In this document: positions 60,001 through 61,673 of the stretch, in pieces
How the letters are laid out: each line of letters starts with the position of its first letter
Numbering within the stretch: the stretch's first letter is position 1
Source of the DNA: Chitinophaga pinensis
GTDB lineage: Bacteria > Bacteroidota > Bacteroidia > UBA7662
Assembly (NCBI GenBank): GCA_945874665.1
Contig: CAMCHJ010000011.1
Coordinates: 1-61,673 of the forward strand
Length of the DNA stretch: 61,673 bases
Reading direction: 5' to 3'
Notes under the pieces: generated by a model
Told to the model about the DNA's origin: nothing
What the model saw: only the letters and a program-made list of their open reading frames with translations
Database searches by the model: none
Translations under genes and position numbers: made by a program

Positions 60001-61673
60001 AATCCTTCAGCTTGGTTGATTGGATAGATGGCAACACACACATCTCTAGCAGTTCTTTTGCTACGAAGCGTGTGAATTTGGCAGCCTATGCAGGACAGCA
60101 AGTAATTATGCGCATGAGCTTCCGCCAGTTATCAGGCATTGATGTGTGGTTTGATTTAGACAACTTCCGAATTTTCACGCCATCGCCTGTTGACATGGGT
60201 GTATTGAGCATCTTGGCGCCTAACAGTGGTTGTGCATTGACTGCAGCCGATACCGTACGGGTGCGTGTTGTGAATTACGGCACCGTATCTCAAACCAACA
60301 TTCCTGTTGCCTATACCATCAACGGCGGTACACCAGTAAGTGCTACCATTCCCAATACAATACTTCCAGGTGACTCCTTGAGTTATTCCTTCGCTGTACC
60401 TGCTAACTTAGGTGCCGTTGGAACCTATACCTTGAGGGCTTTCACAAGTGCTGGCAATGATGGAGATTCAACGAATGATGCTGCTGTAAAAACCGTTATG
60501 AATTATCCGGTAATCAGCACTTTGCCTTATCTAGAAAACTTTGAAGGTGCTGCTACTGGCTGGTTTGCTGGTGGAACAAACAGCACCTGGGCTTTGGGTA
60601 CTCCGGCTGCAAGCATCATTAATGCTGCTGCGTCAGGTACAAAAGCTTGGGCTACCAACTTAACCGGTAACTATGTTGCCAATGAACGCAGCTGGATTCA
60701 GTCACCTTGCTTCGACCTCAGTGGTCCAGGTTTGGTGTCGCCTGAAGTGCGTTTCAAACTTTGGTATGAAGTAGGTCAGTTTGACGGTGGTGCCAACGTG
60801 CAATTTAGTACCAATGGCGGTGCTACTTGGCAGGTACTTGGTACTACTACATCGGGCATTCAAAACTGGTACAACTCAGCCGCTATCCAAGGCTCAGGAA
60901 CGCCACTTCAGCCAGGCTGGATTGGCAATACTGGTAGCACCACTTTCCCGGGTTCAGGTGGTTATGTAGATGTAGCTCATAGTATCGCATCCTTGATTGG
61001 TCAGTCGAGCGTTATTTTCCGCGTCGCCTTCTCTACTTCTGGATTCCCAACCTTGCGTAATGGTGTAGCTGTTGACGATTTCCAAGTATTGCAGCCACTC
61101 GATCCAGTGATTACTTCAGTGGATACGCTTGACAATAACTGTGCTGTTGGCGTGCGCACCGTGAGTGCAGCTGTCTTTAATTTTAGACCTATTACCTCAA
61201 CTACCCTCAACTACCGGTTGGCACCAGCTGCAGCCATTGCAACTGCACCTATGACTTTCAGTAGCACAACTAACCGTTGGTCAGGAAGTATCCCTGCAGG
61301 TACCGTAAATACGCGTATCAGCTACTTCGTAACCACTGTGGATAGTGCTGGTTTGTCAGATACATCAGGTGTATTGAGCTACATAGATGCATATTTACAG
61401 CCGAATGCAGGCAATGACACTTCCATAACGCAAGGTGACTCAGCCATTTTACGTGGTAGAGGTGGTGTTTTCTTGGGTACTGTTGGTACTGGTACGGTAG
61501 TAAACACAACAACATCCTACCCATCACCTTATGGTGGATTCTATTGGGGCGCCCGTCATCAGTTTTTGATTTTGGCGTCTGAATTAGCAGCCGCAGGTAT
61601 CAATCCTGGTTTGTTGAGCTCACTTGCGTTTGATGTAAGTCAAGCTGCAGGCAGCCCACTTACCGATTTTGAA
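57057..61673 (+). CDS. Giant secreted GEVED / beta-helix protein (3' end beyond window)
   Basis: An uninterrupted frame of 1539 codons from ATG 57057 to the window edge, with no stop seen. MKSVLIKLLIFTSLLLGAGN ASAQ is a signal peptide (1-24). A GEVED domain follows, with FVDWNNDGTFDQ (about 95-106) and GETEDY (165-170), then a CARDB-like region (about 180-280). A long right-handed beta-helix-like part (about 285-700) has repeated N-G/N-x-I-S-N-N patterns and a cap ending PDIGAYEF. Next are CARDB-like and MAM-like modules (LDNFRIF, LENFEGAATGWF), and near the end the YPSPYGGFYWGARHQFL module. It is probably a T9SS surface protein, but the sorting domain would lie outside the window. Confidence 0.85.
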   Translation, partial: MKSVLIKLLIFTSLLLGAGNASAQQYCTSGATSTADSKIDSVIVAGIVSGSSASNCETYTDNTALSGTVIQGSSYDIRVVSGTCGGTYTRMFKIFVDWNNDGTFDQAIDSIATLGPTALGVASEAFTHNFTVPFGIAPGAKRLRVVMCETSTPATFSACGTFTWGETEDYTLNVLGATGLDAGVSSLVSPAAPLTGGATSQVVMNVGNFRADPVVSGTVGYQIGNNPPVTEAWTGSILQGLTATHTFATPVTLPTSGVFTIRTWFTNANGLGVDLNPANDTLVSTRCISLASGLYTVGASATASYPSIPAALSALACGGIAGSVTFAIEPGTYYGSYTLGSIIGASTTNQITFTSTTGLAADVVLIHDTNASVTNKTIFAVSNIQGVTFNALTFRRTENQASGVFANLLATNADNLSVLSCVFDETIPLANVNFNSHGIRIDNGSSALITTNTFTGFQQSIFLTGPVTNNNYEEFNNISANIINNFRNGISLTNQSLAVVASNDIQNAAVLNTGYGISASRVVGIDVSGNKITGSIGTGGIFVSNANDSIGLTNKVVNNVISGSVVSTSGFSSVFGINLSGSFSATATAPVNPKDAIELNYNTINITIDMPTTSTFGLLNVTGGSTTTPAWNSVKLINNHVVGTGTGAGLGTNSVAALFAHDSIVGVLTSNHNNYFLSNASGVPVFNNLIRNSTGPVLFPTVAAWTTASTHDAASISANPGFTSTNLPIPTAGGVNNLGTPVATVPSDILGIARSATTPDIGAYEFTPAPFDLAAIGIVTQGGCSGPNQPISVRVRNVGTSTWNFATNALVINVNVAGASTQTFSLTVNADSIQVDSARNYLVTSAGNFSAGGVHVIAAELVSSVDGNGLNNTTARNLTIVQPLAAPYTEAFNGTAIPNNIVSDMTWTNNIGVGQTGGMRRNVFSTLVGNIRTPIIGPLDTGAVFEFDYKVTDWSSWVWPGVPSLLSPVDTIKIEMSTNCGQSFSLVDWIDGNTHISSSSFATKRVNLAAYAGQQVIMRMSFRQLSGIDVWFDLDNFRIFTPSPVDMGVLSILAPNSGCALTAADTVRVRVVNYGTVSQTNIPVAYTINGGTPVSATIPNTILPGDSLSYSFAVPANLGAVGTYTLRAFTSAGNDGDSTNDAAVKTVMNYPVISTLPYLENFEGAATGWFAGGTNSTWALGTPAASIINAAASGTKAWATNLTGNYVANERSWIQSPCFDLSGPGLVSPEVRFKLWYEVGQFDGGANVQFSTNGGATWQVLGTTTSGIQNWYNSAAIQGSGTPLQPGWIGNTGSTTFPGSGGYVDVAHSIASLIGQSSVIFRVAFSTSGFPTLRNGVAVDDFQVLQPLDPVITSVDTLDNNCAVGVRTVSAAVFNFRPITSTTLNYRLAPAAAIATAPMTFSSTTNRWSGSIPAGTVNTRISYFVTTVDSAGLSDTSGVLSYIDAYLQPNAGNDTSITQGDSAILRGRGGVFLGTVGTGTVVNTTTSYPSPYGGFYWGARHQFLILASELAAAGINPGLLSSLAFDVSQAAGSPLTDFE

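Overview
The window is a chromosomal segment of a member of the Bacteroidota (Bacteroidetes). Four things point there. Promoters have the TTG / TAnnTTTG (-33/-7) form. Exported proteins end in type IX secretion (T9SS) sorting domains. Most genes lack a Shine-Dalgarno sequence. The order rpsU-xer-hpf-tRNAs-tuf-tRNA(Trp)-secE-nusG-rplK-rplA-rplJ-rplL-rpoB-rpoC-DUF3467 is typical of the phylum. The class cannot be fixed from the sequence alone.

Region 1 (1-16557) is the fused str/S10/spc/alpha ribosomal cluster, all on + and nearly gapless: the end of rpsL, then rpsG, fusA, the S10 and spc genes, secY, infA, rpmJ, rpsM, rpsK, rpsD, rpoA and rplQ, closed by a terminator. tuf is not next to fusA, and there is no adk or map between secY and infA. 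Two short genes, rpmD and rpmJ, lie in the expected places. A new promoter then drives carA-eno-ftsB-like (16654-19427).

Region 2 (19428-36064) is mixed metabolic and envelope genes. It holds a headless coding remnant, a T9SS cargo protein, a von Willebrand A-type membrane protein and fabG (all -); an unknown exported protein; an HD phosphohydrolase (-); the Fe-S pair mrp and nifU-like; pyrF; a repeat-containing spacer with tRNA-Pro (-); DUF2851; a PspC-like protein; an RmlD-like reductase; a sodium:neurotransmitter-type symporter with a 47-residue accessory protein; a three-HhH membrane protein; and an acyl-CoA dehydrogenase.

Region 3 (36065-50613) is the second expression block: rpsU, xerC/D and hpf, then tRNA-Thr/Tyr/Gly/Thr, tuf, tRNA-Trp, secE, nusG, L11, L1, L10, L7/L12, rpoB and rpoC, with structured RNA elements after tuf, between rplL and rpoB, and after rpoC. 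Regions 1 and 3 together supply ribosomal proteins, elongation factors, RNA polymerase core subunits and the Sec core.

Region 4 (50615-61673) has DUF3467 and a DUF6508-like gene, a small outer-membrane beta-barrel, a CrtI-like flavoprotein (-), a 1024-residue subtilase with a T9SS tail (-), and an open frame of at least 1539 codons that runs off the window. The last encodes a giant secreted GEVED/beta-helix protein.

No CRISPR array, insertion sequence or prophage was seen. Most of the window is conserved housekeeping sequence. The less ordinary items are the remnant at 19428-19631, the repeats at 28922-29103 and 29331-29373, the strong Shine-Dalgarno at hpf, the RGG-like tail of S3 and the giant 3'-terminal gene.
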